Shown: positions 1-9,939, numbered from the stretch's first letter. The stretch: 64,000 nt of DNA from an uncultured Prevotella sp. (GCA_934204655.1 CAKPZJ010000001.1:62001-126000); one strand, 5' to 3'. The notes: generated by a model not told the origin, from the sequence alone. Translations and numbers: made by a program.

Positions 1-822
<822 letters not shown>

Positions 823-847
823 GATGTATATATAATAAGGTATCTAT

Positions 848-1090
848 ATGCTGACACTAAAAGTTATTTCTCCTGAGAAGATAATCTTCACCGGTGAGGT
901 GGAGAGCGTTACCGTACCCGGCACCCTCGGCGAGTTCGAGGTGCTGGACGGCCATGCTCCCCTGATATCCTCGCTTGAGAAGGGTACGGTGGTCTATAAG
1001 CCCGTTCAGGGCGAGCGGGCCCAGTTGGCCATCCGCGGAGGATTTGTCGAGGTTCAGAAGAATCAAATCAGTTTGTGTGTAGAATTATAA
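848..1090 (+). CDS. atpC: ATP synthase F1 subunit epsilon, short form
   Basis: The protein is 80 aa, against roughly 130-140 aa in most bacteria. It covers only the N-terminal beta-sandwich (SVTVPGTLGEFEVLDGHAPL at about residues 20-39; IRGGFVEV at about 62-69). The C-terminal two-helix domain that inhibits ATP hydrolysis in other bacteria is absent. It is the central-stalk subunit binding gamma and the c-ring. Short epsilon subunits are known in Bacteroidetes, so this is probably native and not a truncation. It lies between atpD and the operon membrane protein. Confidence 0.95.
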   Translation: MLTLKVISPEKIIFTGEVESVTVPGTLGEFEVLDGHAPLISSLEKGTVVYKPVQGERAQLAIRGGFVEVQKNQISLCVEL

Positions 1091-1098
1091 ACTCTCGA

Positions 1099-1527
1099 AT
1101 GACAAATATGGATAATCGCCCAGACGACATTGACAAGCGCTATTGGAAATATCTGCGGCAGGGGGTGAGTCTCTGTGCCGCCCTGTTCTTCCTGCTGCTG
1201 TTGATGGCTTCACAGTACCCATCGTTGGTGCTTCCATTGGCCGTCAGCGCGGTCTATGCGCTGGTGGTCGAGGTGGCCGATGCCGTAGCCTGGAGAAAGG
1301 TGGCCGCCGGGTCGCCCGACAGCATGCCCACTTTCTTTATGGCGGTATCTGGTCTCCGGTTCATGGTGGCCCTGGTGGTGATGTTTGTCTACTTCCTGCT
1401 GGCCGGAAAGACCGGCAAGGCCGACATGGGCACCTTTATCCTGATATTTGCTCTTTTTTATGTGGCAGTGCTCCTCCATCATACCCTGTTCTTTGCCCGT
1501 AGGCGCAAGAAGGACACGAGGGAGTAA
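1099..1527 (+). CDS. Four-helix membrane protein in ATP synthase operon (AtpI-like position)
   Basis: The ATG at 1099 (reading MTNMDN) is preferred over an upstream GTG inside atpC; 142 aa. A charged N-terminus is followed by four hydrophobic segments at about residues 25-40, 45-65, 92-108 and 115-135, ending in a basic tail (RRRKKDTRE). It sits between atpC and atpB, where Bacteroidetes carry a poorly conserved membrane protein comparable by position to AtpI, proposed elsewhere to assist c-ring assembly. No motif proves function, so the AtpI assignment rests on position and topology. Confidence 0.75.
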   Translation: MTNMDNRPDDIDKRYWKYLRQGVSLCAALFFLLLLMASQYPSLVLPLAVSAVYALVVEVADAVAWRKVAAGSPDSMPTFFMAVSGLRFMVALVVMFVYFLLAGKTGKADMGTFILIFALFYVAVLLHHTLFFARRRKKDTRE

Positions 1528-1551
1528 GTCGTGTTACATTATATATATAAT

Positions 1552-2595
1552 ATGAAACAGATTAAAACATTCATACTGCTCTTGGTGCTGGCGCTGACGC
1601 CTTGGCACGCCATGGCGGCCAACGGTGGCAAGCAGGAGACACTGGATATTCCGGAGATAGTGCTGGAACACCTGGCTGATTCTTATGAGTGGCACATTGC
1701 CACGTATCAGGACAAGAGCCTAAGCATCCCCCTGCCTATCATCATCCGTAGCGGTGCTACGGGCGAGTGGCATCTCTGTACCGCGAGTACGCTGCCCAAG
1801 GGTTTCTACTTTGACGCGGCACATCACGGGAAAATCTATGAGAAGATGCCCGACGGCACCAGCGAGCGCCCGGTAGACCTGAGCATTACCAAGGATGTGT
1901 TGCAGATATGGATAGCCGTAGCTGTGATGCTGGTAGTATTCGGGTGCAGTGCCCGGTGGTACCGCAGACACGACGAGCTGGCCGAGGCACCCAAGGGATT
2001 TGTGGGCACCATGGAGCTGATAGTCATGACCATCCACGAGGATGTCGTGAAGTCGTCAATAGGCGAGGCCCAGTATCGGCGGTTCGCTCCGTATCTGCTC
2101 ACGGTGTTCTTCTTTATCCTCACGTGTAACCTGGTGGGTCTGGTACCGTTCTTCCCGGGTGGAGCCAATGTTACGGGAAACATCAACATAACGCTCTTCC
2201 TGGCCGTGTGTACCATGATAGCCATCAACCTGTTCGGCAACAAGGAATACTGGAAGGATATATTCTGGCCAGAGGTTCCTATGTTCCTCAAGGTTATCCC
2301 CCTGATGCCCGTCATTGAGTTGTTTGGCGTATTCACCAAGCCCTTTGCGCTGATGATACGTCTCTTCGCCAACATGATGGCTGGCCATGCGGTAATCCTC
2401 AGCTTTACCTGTGTGATATTCCTCGGCTGGTCGCTGGGCGTAGGCTTTGGCATCGGGCTCAACCTGTTCAGTGCGGTCATGCTGCTCTTTATGAACTGCC
2501 TGGAGCTCTTGGTGGCCTTTGTACAGGCTTATGTCTTTACCCTGCTAAGTGCCGTGTTCATCGGGCTGGCTCACAAGGAGCCCGAGGCCGAGTAG
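1552..2595 (+). CDS. atpB: ATP synthase F0 subunit a
   Basis: Proton-channel subunit a. The ATG at 1552 (MKQIKTF) is chosen over an in-frame GTG at 1531 because a clear signal-type hydrophobic segment ending in AMAA follows. The 347-aa protein has an N-terminal periplasmic extension of about 100 residues before the membrane core, as is usual in Bacteroidetes. The core contains GTMELIVMTIHEDVVKS and the essential-arginine helix KPFALMIRLFANMMAGH, whose Arg faces the c-ring carboxylate. It is followed 69 nt later by atpE. Confidence 0.96.
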   Translation: MKQIKTFILLLVLALTPWHAMAANGGKQETLDIPEIVLEHLADSYEWHIATYQDKSLSIPLPIIIRSGATGEWHLCTASTLPKGFYFDAAHHGKIYEKMPDGTSERPVDLSITKDVLQIWIAVAVMLVVFGCSARWYRRHDELAEAPKGFVGTMELIVMTIHEDVVKSSIGEAQYRRFAPYLLTVFFFILTCNLVGLVPFFPGGANVTGNINITLFLAVCTMIAINLFGNKEYWKDIFWPEVPMFLKVIPLMPVIELFGVFTKPFALMIRLFANMMAGHAVILSFTCVIFLGWSLGVGFGIGLNLFSAVMLLFMNCLELLVAFVQAYVFTLLSAVFIGLAHKEPEAE

Positions 2596-2643
2596 GGTGT
2601 CAGGCTGATAATGAATAGAATTAGAATAACAATTAAAATTTAA

Positions 2644-2904
<261 letters not shown>

Positions 2905-2925
2905 TCAAAGAAAGGAATACGAATA

Positions 2926-3441
2926 ATGAATTTGCCATCAATACTGACACCTGATTTAGGACTTCTTTTCTGGATGGCGCTGGCGTTTCTGGTGGTGCTT
3001 GGTTTCATGGCCAAATATGCGCTGCCGGCGATAGTCGGTTCGGTTGAAAACCGTAAGCGGTATATCGACGACAGTCTGCGTAAGGCCCATGAAGCCTCCG
3101 AGCGCCTGGAAAACGTCAGGCAGGAAGGAGACGCTATCCTACAAGAGGCTCGCGAGAAACAGGCCCACATTCTTCAGGAAGCCGGCTCTGCCCGCGATGC
3201 CATTGTGGAGAAGGCGCAGGGACAGGCACGCGACGAGGGAGCACGACTGCTCTCCGAGGCGCGCCAGCAGATAGACAGCGAGCGCCAGAACGCCATGCGC
3301 CAGGTACGCTCGCAGGTCGCTGAGCTCTCTGTGCAGATAGCCGAGAAGCTACTACGTGAGAAACTGTCTGACAATGACCAGCAAATGGCATTGATAGACA
3401 GAATACTGGATGATATTCCACAACATAAAGAAAACAACTGA
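2926..3441 (+). CDS. atpF: ATP synthase F0 subunit b
   Basis: 171 aa. One N-terminal membrane helix (LGLLFWMALAFLVVLGFMAK, about residues 12-31) is followed by a long charged coiled coil rich in Glu, Ala, Arg and Gln, ending in the segment QVAELSVQIAEKLLREKLSD typical of subunit b. It forms the peripheral stator linking F0 to F1. It starts 21 nt after atpE and ends 6 nt before atpH. Confidence 0.95.
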   Translation: MNLPSILTPDLGLLFWMALAFLVVLGFMAKYALPAIVGSVENRKRYIDDSLRKAHEASERLENVRQEGDAILQEAREKQAHILQEAGSARDAIVEKAQGQARDEGARLLSEARQQIDSERQNAMRQVRSQVAELSVQIAEKLLREKLSDNDQQMALIDRILDDIPQHKENN

Positions 3442-3447
3442 TAGGCT

Positions 3448-3981
3448 ATGGATTTAGGAGTGATATCTGTGAGATATGCCCGCGCTCTTCTGAAGAGCGC
3501 CTCCGAGCTGAATAATGAGGACGCCGTGTGCCGCGACATGCTCTGTCTGAGCCGTTGCTACCTGGAGGTTCCCCAACTTCGCTCGGCTATCGCCAACCCG
3601 ATGCTTCAGGCCGATAAGAAGGAAGCCCTGCTGGTCACGGCGACAGGCTCTGAGCCTACCGAGCTGACCCGCCGTTTCCTGGAACTTGTCCTGAAAGAGG
3701 GGCGAGAGAACGCTCTGCAGTTTATGGCCGCCTCGTATGTTACGCTTTATAGGAAACAGAAGAATATCACCTGTGGCAGACTGATTACTGCCACTGCCGT
3801 AACTCCCGCGATAGAGGAGAAGATGCGGCAGATGGTAGAAAGCAAAACTCGTGGAACTGTGGAATTTAATACAGAGGTCAACCCAGACATCATTGGCGGG
3901 TTTATCCTCGAGTACGATACCTATCGTATGGACGCCAGCGTCAAGAGCGGGCTCCGGAAAATTCTTGCAGAATTAAAGTAA
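3448..3981 (+). CDS. atpH: ATP synthase F1 subunit delta
   Basis: 177-aa stator subunit capping F1. The N-terminus DLGVISVRYARALLKSA carries the family's YA-A-L pattern; the C-terminal segment GGFILEYDTYRMDASVKSGL matches the conserved delta tail (normally GG-hydrophobic-D-S--L). It starts 6 nt after atpF and is followed by atpA. Length is normal. Confidence 0.95.
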   Translation: MDLGVISVRYARALLKSASELNNEDAVCRDMLCLSRCYLEVPQLRSAIANPMLQADKKEALLVTATGSEPTELTRRFLELVLKEGRENALQFMAASYVTLYRKQKNITCGRLITATAVTPAIEEKMRQMVESKTRGTVEFNTEVNPDIIGGFILEYDTYRMDASVKSGLRKILAELK

Positions 3982-4050
3982 CTAAAGAATGAACGGGCCA
4001 CCTGCTGCACCGTCATGGTGATGGCAGATGGCCAATTAAACACAATTAAT

Positions 4051-5637
4051 ATGTCAGATAAAATAAAACCAAGTGAGGTATCTGAGGTTCTTCTCCGGCA
4101 GCTTAACCAAGTTGTCAGCAGCGAGCAGTTCGATGAAGTTGGTACAGTACTGACGGTAGGCGACGGAGTGGCTCGTATCTACGGGCTGAACAACGCTGAG
4201 GCCAACGAGCTGCTCGAATTTGAGAACGGAACCATGGCTATCGTGATGAACTTGGAGGAAGACAACGTAGGATGTGTGCTTCTGGGCCCCACAGCTGGCA
4301 TTAAGGAGGGACAGACCGTTAGGCGCACACACCGCATTGCCTCTATCCGTGTCAATGACAACTTTCTGGGCCGCGTGGTCAACCCCCTGGGTCAGCCCAT
4401 TGACGGCCTGGGTGAGATAGACCTTACGGACTCGTTTGAGATGCCCTTGGACCGCAAGGCGCCCGGAGTTATCTACCGCCAGCCCGTTAAGGAGCCGCTG
4501 CAGACCGGTCTGAAGGCTGTCGACTCAATGATACCTATCGGCCGCGGCCAGCGCGAGCTTATCATCGGCGACCGCCAGACGGGTAAGACAGCCATCGCCG
4601 TCGACACCATTATCAACCAGCGCAGCTTCTACGAGGCCGGCCATCCTGTTTACTGTATCTATGTGGCCATTGGCCAGAAGGCCTCTACTGTAGCAGCCTT
4701 GGTACAGAACCTGAAGGAACACGGCGCTCTCCCTTACACCATTGTGGTGAGCGCCACTGCTGCCGACCCTGCTGCCATGCAGTACTACGCCCCGTTTGCT
4801 GGTGCCGCCATCGGCGAGTACTTCCGCGACCGTGGCTATTCGGCCCTTGTGGTTTACGATGACCTCTCCAAGCAGGCTGTCGCTTATCGCGAGGTGTCGC
4901 TTATCCTCCGCCGTCCTTCTGGCCGTGAGGCTTATCCTGGTGATGTGTTCTACCTGCACTCCCGTTTGCTCGAGCGTGCCGCCCGCATCAACAACCAGCA
5001 GGAAGTAGCAGAGCAGATGAACGACCTGCCATCATGTATGAAGGGTCATGTAAGGGGCGGTGGCTCGCTCACGGCCCTTCCTATCATCGAGACGCAGGCT
5101 GGCGACGTGTCGGCCTACATCCCTACCAATGTAATCTCTATCACTGACGGTCAGATATACCTCGAGACCGACCTGTTTAACCAGGGCTTCCGTCCTGCCA
5201 TCAACGTGGGCATCTCCGTGTCGCGTGTGGGCGGTTCGGCACAGGTCAAGAGTATGAAGAAGGTAGCCGGTACGCTCAAAACGGACATGGCCCAGTACCG
5301 CGAGTTGGAGGCTTTCTCCAAGTTCTCAAGCGATATGGACCCCGTGACGGCCATGACCATCGACCGAGGCCGCAAGAACAATCAGCTGCTTATCCAGCCG
5401 CAGTATTCTCCTATGCCTGTAGGCGAGCAGATAGCCATTCTCTACTGCGGAGTCCATGGCCTGCTGCGCGATGTCCCCGTTGACCGCGTCCGCCAGTGTC
5501 AGGACCAGTTCCTTGACCAGATGCGCTCACAGCATCAGGATGCGATAGACACCCTGGCATCAGGCAAAATAGACGATACGATAATCAAGACCATCGAGGA
5601 AGTAATGTCGGGCGTAGCCGCCCTGTTTAAAGCATAA
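4051..5637 (+). CDS. atpA: ATP synthase F1 subunit alpha
   Basis: Non-catalytic nucleotide-binding subunit. The ATG at 4051 ([14 protein letters not shown]) gives 528 aa; the in-frame ATGs at 4015 and 4021 would add unconserved residues. Hallmarks are the P-loop [11 protein letters not shown], the segment [13 protein letters not shown], and the signature region [17 protein letters not shown]. It is six nt upstream of atpG. Length is usual. Confidence 0.97.
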   Translation: MSDKIKPSEVSEVLLRQLNQVVSSEQFDEVGTVLTVGDGVARIYGLNNAEANELLEFENGTMAIVMNLEEDNVGCVLLGPTAGIKEGQTVRRTHRIASIRVNDNFLGRVVNPLGQPIDGLGEIDLTDSFEMPLDRKAPGVIYRQPVKEPLQTGLKAVDSMIPIGRGQRELIIGDRQTGKTAIAVDTIINQRSFYEAGHPVYCIYVAIGQKASTVAALVQNLKEHGALPYTIVVSATAADPAAMQYYAPFAGAAIGEYFRDRGYSALVVYDDLSKQAVAYREVSLILRRPSGREAYPGDVFYLHSRLLERAARINNQQEVAEQMNDLPSCMKGHVRGGGSLTALPIIETQAGDVSAYIPTNVISITDGQIYLETDLFNQGFRPAINVGISVSRVGGSAQVKSMKKVAGTLKTDMAQYRELEAFSKFSSDMDPVTAMTIDRGRKNNQLLIQPQYSPMPVGEQIAILYCGVHGLLRDVPVDRVRQCQDQFLDQMRSQHQDAIDTLASGKIDDTIIKTIEEVMSGVAALFKA

Positions 5638-5643
5638 GCGCGT

Positions 5644-6615
5644 ATGGCTTCACTGAAAGAAATAAAGACCCGCATAGCCAGTGTCAACAGCACCCGCAAG
5701 ATAACGAGTGCCATGAAGATGGTAGCGTCGTCCAAACTTCATCACGCTCAGGTCGCCATACAGAATATGCTGCCTTACGAGAACCTGCTGGAGCACATCC
5801 TGAAGTCATTCTTGGCTTCCACCCCCGACGTTACCAGTATTCTGGAGCAGGGGCATGCCGAGGTGAAGCGGGTGGCCCTGGTGGTCTATTCCAGCAACAG
5901 CTCGCTGTGTGGCGGGTTCAACGCCAACGTGCTCAAGATGATGGAGCATATCGTGGCCGAGTACGCGGCGCAGGGCATTACCGATGTCGTCATCTACCCC
6001 GTTGGCCGCAAGGTGGCTGAACGGGTGCAGAAGAACGGCTGGCAGTCGGCCGGCGATTTCTCAGCCTTGGCCGACAAGCCCAACGCGCACGACTGCGCAG
6101 TGGTGTCAGAGGCCATTACGCGCAAGTACATGGCTCACGAGATAGACAAGGTCGAACTTGTCTATCACCACTTCAAGAGTGCCGGTTCCCAGATACTCAC
6201 CCGCCGTACTTTCTTGCCCATCGACCTCTCTACTGAGAAGATTGGGGTGATGAACGACCGTGACCTCACCTCTAATGTGGCCACGGCCAAGGCCCAGGAG
6301 TATCTGCGCCAGCGCGACCGCCAGCGCCAGCACGTAGCTAAGGAGGCCAAGCCGCTTAATGACAACTTCCTGGTGGAGCCCAACCTGGAGTACGTACTCC
6401 GCTCGCTGGTTCCCAAGTTGCTCAACCTGATGGTTTACACCGCCCTGCTTGACAGTATAGCCTCAGAACATGCTGCCCGCATGGTGGCCATGCAGACGGC
6501 TACTGACAATGCCGATGAGCTGCTCCGCACCCTGCGCTTGCAGTACAACAAGAGCCGTCAGGCCGCCATTACCAGCGAACTGCTCGACATCGTGGGTGGC
6601 TCGGTCAACAATTAG
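5644..6615 (+). CDS. atpG: ATP synthase F1 subunit gamma
   Basis: Rotor shaft, 323 aa, longer than the roughly 285-290 aa of proteobacterial gamma owing to extra residues in the middle of the protein. The N-terminal helix (LKEIKTRIASVNSTRKITSA) and C-terminal helix (LLRTLRLQYNKSRQAAIT, ending ELLDIVGGS) are the conserved coiled-coil strands that turn inside the alpha-beta ring. It is the last gene of the operon, followed 34 nt later by an intrinsic terminator. Confidence 0.96.
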   Translation: MASLKEIKTRIASVNSTRKITSAMKMVASSKLHHAQVAIQNMLPYENLLEHILKSFLASTPDVTSILEQGHAEVKRVALVVYSSNSSLCGGFNANVLKMMEHIVAEYAAQGITDVVIYPVGRKVAERVQKNGWQSAGDFSALADKPNAHDCAVVSEAITRKYMAHEIDKVELVYHHFKSAGSQILTRRTFLPIDLSTEKIGVMNDRDLTSNVATAKAQEYLRQRDRQRQHVAKEAKPLNDNFLVEPNLEYVLRSLVPKLLNLMVYTALLDSIASEHAARMVAMQTATDNADELLRTLRLQYNKSRQAAITSELLDIVGGSVNN

Positions 6616-6648
6616 TACACCCGCCACCATCCTATCGACAACCCTTAA

Positions 6649-6698
6649 CGCCGAAGCCCGCACTTCCCACCTGTGGAGTACGGGCTTCGGTGTTTTTA
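6649..6698 (+). terminator. Intrinsic terminator of the atp operon
   Basis: Perfect 10-bp stem: CCGAAGCCCG at 6651-6660 pairs with CGGGCTTCGG at 6681-6690, followed by TGTTTTTA. It sits just after atpG. Confidence 0.85.
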
Positions 6699-6710
6699 TC
6701 GAAAAAAGAT

Positions 6711-6965
6711 AAGGAAGTAAAAGGGAATTTGAAAGGTAAAAAGGTAAATGAGTAAAGGGGTAAAAAGCGTTTTGGAAGGTAAAAAGATAAAAGAGTAAAA
6801 AAGTAAAAAGTGCTGCCAGTACGCTGCTAACGGACTACTGCACATCTATGGCTATCATGGAAGATGAAAAGGTCGACCTTTACGTTTCCCGGAGCCGTCT
6901 TTGGTGAGCTGGGAGCCGTCGTTAGAACACTAAAGGTCGGTCTTTTCATTTACCGCGATGGTTAC
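6711..6965. repeat. Composite repeat: GTAAAA tract plus element B
   Basis: A purine-rich tract of imperfect GTAAAA/GGTAAAA units (about 6711-6812) is followed by a 50-nt spacer and element B (about 6864-6955). B is an imperfect palindrome whose ends read AAAGGTCGACCTTTA and TAAAGGTCGGTCTTTT, with GGAGCCGTCTT-type repeats between. The same module recurs at 48750-49005 and 60240-60400, and B with a neighbouring element A recurs in the tandem array at 31086-32550. No coding content. The 60-nt linker after it, with GCGATGGTTACGGGAATA, also matches the tandem array in reverse orientation. Confidence 0.8.
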
Positions 6966-7016
6966 GGGAATACCTACGGTCATTTTAGGACGGATGGGGG
7001 ATGCCTTGCAACCGGT

Positions 7017-7360
7017 GTACGCTGCAAGCGCAAAAGTTTACAGCCTGGGGCCGCGTCCCAGGTATAGTCCCCACACGAGCAATGCGCGCCACAGGCGCAA
7101 AAACAGTGCAAACCGAGTGCCACGAGCTTACTCGGATGGCCGCGACGCAGCCTGTTTTCTATAGAAGTAGCCGTAGGTGTTGCCTTTCAGGGCTGCCTGG
7201 TAAATGGGGTGCTTTCTGTTTACACAATAATGAGTACACGTATTACTCCCCTGACTTAACGCTTCGCTACTTTTGCGCCTGTAGCGCGACAATAGATTGG
7301 TGGGTGTATTACCTGGGACGCTGCCCCAGGCTGTAAACTTCTGCGTTTTCAACGCGCGTT
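7017..7360. repeat. Element A, diverged single copy
   Basis: About 340 bp with inverted ends. The left end has a GCAAGCGC stem and a CCTGGGGC...CCCAGG hairpin (7046-7061); the right end has CCTGGGACGCTGCCCCAGG (7313-7331) and a GCGTTTTCAACGC hairpin. The inner arms contain AGGCGCAAAA and TTTTGCGCCT. The middle shares the string GCAGCCTGTTTTCTATA with the three copies at 31086-32402. It is joined to element B in inverse order to the tandem array. No transposase is seen; this is a non-autonomous, MITE-like repeat or a structured RNA locus. Confidence 0.8.
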
Positions 7361-7477
7361 GCTCACACATGATTACGCATTGCCACCACGGCATCACTTA
7401 TGCTAATTATTGGTAATGTGGAAAACATCACAAAAATCGAGGGAACCTAACTCTTTTACTTTTTTTTCTTCCTATAT

Positions 7478-7512
7478 TTTGACCGTTGTATCATATTTTT
7501 ACGTTACCTTTG
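7478..7512 (+). promoter_or_regulatory. Candidate Bacteroidetes promoter
   Basis: TTTG at 7478-7481 and TACCTTTG at 7505-7512, spacing 23 nt, slightly longer than the usual 19-21. It would give a leader of about 120 nt for the gene at 7639. Confidence 0.55.
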
Positions 7513-7638
7513 TAGGCAGTAGGGGCGCGATGCCCCTGAACTTAGGGGCAGGCTACGGCCGTTGCCCCGACGATACTAAAACAAGCGCTATCAGACTCAA
7601 CCCTCGTATCCGCGATTACCACTATACCACCCACCACT

Positions 7639-8913
7639 ATGACCGCCATACACTGTACACTCGTAGGCTTCAGGCATCATGCCTGGCAGGGCACCCTGCT
7701 GGCCCAGCGGCTCGCCAAGGCCCCTGGCAGTAGGGTAGTGCTGATGCGCGACAGCGAGAACCACCGCAATGCCGAGGCCGCTGTGGCCTGTGTGGGTGCC
7801 GAGGTGGTGGCCTATGTTACCAATGACGAGTGTCACCGCATAGCCGCTTATCTTGACGATACCGAGTATGGTCTGCTCTACGGCAATATTACCCAGGTCA
7901 ACGTGAGCGACCAACGCTGTACGGCCAGCATCGAGGTAGAGCGTCCTGTTGATGTGGCCCCTGCTCCCGGCGACGGCTCTTTTGACGAGTGGGACAGCCA
8001 GTGGGCCGACCTGCCACTGGTCAGGATGGGCGACGCCGACCTCCAGATGCTTATGCTCGAACGCGATATACTCAGCATGCTCCATCAGAGTACCGCCGCG
8101 ACGGCTCCGCTCATCAGCGAGTTCGACAAGTATCTGCAGCAGACCCCTCTGGACATCAGCGGCGAGGCCACCGCGTGTCGCCGGCAGATAGCCGACCTGC
8201 TCGGAGCCAGCCCCGACGATACCCTGCGTGCCTATGGCCAGCGGTTAGAGGTAACCATCACCGCCATGGGTAGCAATGAGGCTTGCGAGCGTACCGCCCG
8301 TCATATCAGCGACGAGTGCCCCCGTAGTGCCCGGTTCCAGGCCATGGCCCAGCGCCACCACACCGTCAGTCGCGAGCTGCTCGCCCAGGCGCTCGATGCC
8401 TTCCCCCATCACCTGCACCGCGAGTACACCCTCTCCATCTCCGACTTTGTCTCCATCGCCTATTACCTCCGCGTGCCCCGCCATGCCCTGCGCCGCTTTG
8501 TCAGTTGCGAGCTGCTGTTAGAGGCCCTTACCCGTCAGGCCGACAGCCCCGGGGACCGCCAGCGTATGCGCCAGGCCGTGGCCGAGTACGTGCGCCGCAT
8601 AGACAGCTGTGCCACACCCCTGTGGCAGTCTCATATAGTCGGCCTGTGGCAGACGCTCATCACCGCATTGGCCGACCGCCTGGCCCGGCTCAACGGTGCC
8701 AAGGACACCCTGTTCAACGCCCGCCTGGTATGTATGGTCATCGGGCGGCTCATAGAGCGCGGTGTCTACGACGCGACGGTCACCCAGGCCGAGTATGGCC
8801 GTCGTCTCGCCTTAGGCAGCCGCGACATGCGCTCCTCGGTTAACCGCGCCCTCACCGGCGATGAGCACCTCCGTAGCCTGGTAGACCACCTGGTAGACCA
8901 GGTACATGCCTGA
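7639..8913 (+). CDS. HIRAN-like domain protein of unknown function
   Basis: 424 aa. The first 75 residues resemble a HIRAN domain: a GFRHHAWQG start, then VVLMRDSENHRNAEAAVACV and VVAYVTNDECHRIAAYLDD, matching the family pattern of L-R-x-x-N-x-x-D/N-x-x-A-V then V-x-Y-hydrophobic. HIRAN domains bind DNA ends in SNF2 and other repair proteins. The rest (about 120-424) is helical and has no domain I recognise; no helicase or nuclease motif is visible, which is unusual for a HIRAN protein. It stands alone between a repeat region and a short lysis-like pair. The start is the ATG that begins the HIRAN-like strand. Function is not assigned. Confidence 0.55.
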   Translation: MTAIHCTLVGFRHHAWQGTLLAQRLAKAPGSRVVLMRDSENHRNAEAAVACVGAEVVAYVTNDECHRIAAYLDDTEYGLLYGNITQVNVSDQRCTASIEVERPVDVAPAPGDGSFDEWDSQWADLPLVRMGDADLQMLMLERDILSMLHQSTAATAPLISEFDKYLQQTPLDISGEATACRRQIADLLGASPDDTLRAYGQRLEVTITAMGSNEACERTARHISDECPRSARFQAMAQRHHTVSRELLAQALDAFPHHLHREYTLSISDFVSIAYYLRVPRHALRRFVSCELLLEALTRQADSPGDRQRMRQAVAEYVRRIDSCATPLWQSHIVGLWQTLITALADRLARLNGAKDTLFNARLVCMVIGRLIERGVYDATVTQAEYGRRLALGSRDMRSSVNRALTGDEHLRSLVDHLVDQVHA

Positions 8914-9026
8914 TACATCTCCGTGCCCTTATCTCTTCTTTATCCGTATCTTCCTGTCATCTATCGTGTTACGATGTAGATACGTATCATCCTCCCGATA
9001 TTCTTCATGTCGGCCTTGGCTTGTTG

Positions 9027-9051
9027 TACCTTTGTTGCCGTAACCGGTTAC
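9027..9051 (+). promoter_or_regulatory. Promoter -7 box with adjacent palindrome
   Basis: TACCTTTG at 9027-9034 is followed by the perfect palindrome GTAACCGGTTAC at 9040-9051, placed at the expected transcription start. A clear -33 TTTG is missing. It lies 35-59 nt upstream of the gene at 9086. The palindrome could be an operator (inference). Confidence 0.5.
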
Positions 9052-9085
9052 AAGTACAACAAATCCATTAAAAGACAAGAACGAC

Positions 9086-9277
9086 ATGAACAAGAACAAC
9101 CATTTATCCCTGCGTAGGCGGCTCGCCCGCCTGTCGCGCCGTGTTTCTTACCGCCAGCGGCTCTTAGTACGCTATCTGCAGACCCCCGAGGGGCTCCGCG
9201 AACTGGGCTTCTGGACCTGGATGGCCGGTGTGGCCGGCATGGCCGTACACACGCTGCTGGCCGCTTATGCCAACTGA
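9086..9277 (+). CDS. Small basic membrane protein, holin-like by context
   Basis: 63 aa. A strongly basic first half (RRRLARLSRRVSYRQRLL) is followed by a single hydrophobic segment (FWTWMAGVAGMAVHTLLAAYA, about residues 42-62). I do not recognise the family. It is 25 nt upstream of a DUF5675 gene and downstream of its own -7 box. Small one-helix proteins paired with cell-wall-acting genes are typical of phage lysis cassettes, so a holin-like role is possible but unproven. Confidence 0.6.
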   Translation: MNKNNHLSLRRRLARLSRRVSYRQRLLVRYLQTPEGLRELGFWTWMAGVAGMAVHTLLAAYAN

Positions 9278-9302
9278 CTTATGAACCATTAACAGTAAAA
9301 CA

Positions 9303-9716
9303 ATGACTATGGAAATGAAACTGACCCGGATAGCCAAACGTAAGGGCTATACCATCGGCCGCCTGGAGGTAGACGGCCAGTATCTCTGTGACACACTCGA
9401 ACCCACCTGGCGCGACCTGCACCACGGTGCCCGCAAGCTACGCGGCCAAACTGCCATCCCAGAAGGGCGCTACCCGGTGGTAGTAACGCTGAGCCCGCGG
9501 TTCAAGCGGTGGCTGCCGTTGCTGTGGGGCGTACCCCAGTTTGAGGGCGTGCGCATCCACGCAGGTAACACGGCGGCCGACACGGCGGGCTGCATCCTGG
9601 TGGGACAGAACCTGAAGCCCGGTATGGTGCTCAACTCGGCCATATACCTGCACCGCCTGATGCAGCTGCTCGACCGCCGGCAGCCTGGCACTCCCGTCTA
9701 CATCACCATCCAGTAG
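9303..9716 (+). CDS. DUF5675 family protein
   Basis: 137 aa, no signal peptide. The pattern LEVDGQYLCDTLEPTWRD near the N-terminus, AIPEGRYPVVVTLSPRF in the middle and GVRIHAGNTAADTAGCILVG (about residues 80-99) match the DUF5675 family, common in Bacteroidetes prophages and mobile regions. The His-x-Gly-Asn ... Gly-Cys arrangement resembles the HG...SHGC active site of L,D-transpeptidase-like folds, so a role on peptidoglycan is plausible (inference). The start may be 9303 or the ATG at 9309. Likely co-transcribed with the gene at 9086. Confidence 0.75.
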   Translation: MTMEMKLTRIAKRKGYTIGRLEVDGQYLCDTLEPTWRDLHHGARKLRGQTAIPEGRYPVVVTLSPRFKRWLPLLWGVPQFEGVRIHAGNTAADTAGCILVGQNLKPGMVLNSAIYLHRLMQLLDRRQPGTPVYITIQ

Positions 9717-9774
9717 CGCGCCCATCGTGGGGGGCGTCGGCCCGTGAGCCCTGGTCCCCCCGCCCGCTACGGCC

Positions 9775-9825
9775 AGTCCCTGCTGCCCCCTGGCCCACAG
9801 CCACTGGGCGGCCAGGGACTTTTTG
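9775..9825 (+). terminator. Intrinsic terminator after the DUF5675 gene
   Basis: AGTCCCTG at 9775-9782 pairs with CAGGGACT at 9813-9820 around a GC-rich inner region, followed by TTTTTGG. Confidence 0.65.
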
Positions 9826-9879
9826 GTTGTCGCCCATACATTTGTCGGTCGCGGCCGCCATAGTCTGCCATTTTTTTGC

Positions 9880-9887
9880 TACCTTTG
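9880..9887 (+). promoter_or_regulatory. Candidate promoter -7 box for the kinase/RapZ gene
   Basis: TACCTTTG lies 52 nt upstream of the chosen ATG at 9940. No clear TTTG is found at the -33 spacing. Confidence 0.45.
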
Positions 9888-9939
9888 TCCGCAGGGTGGC
9901 CGTAGCCGCCCCTATATTATAATATGTAACGCGCATGTC

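Noticed and set aside
7000..7336. Plus-strand frames between the atp operon and the HIRAN-like gene
   Set aside because: They lie wholly within repeat element A and lack any domain-like pattern.
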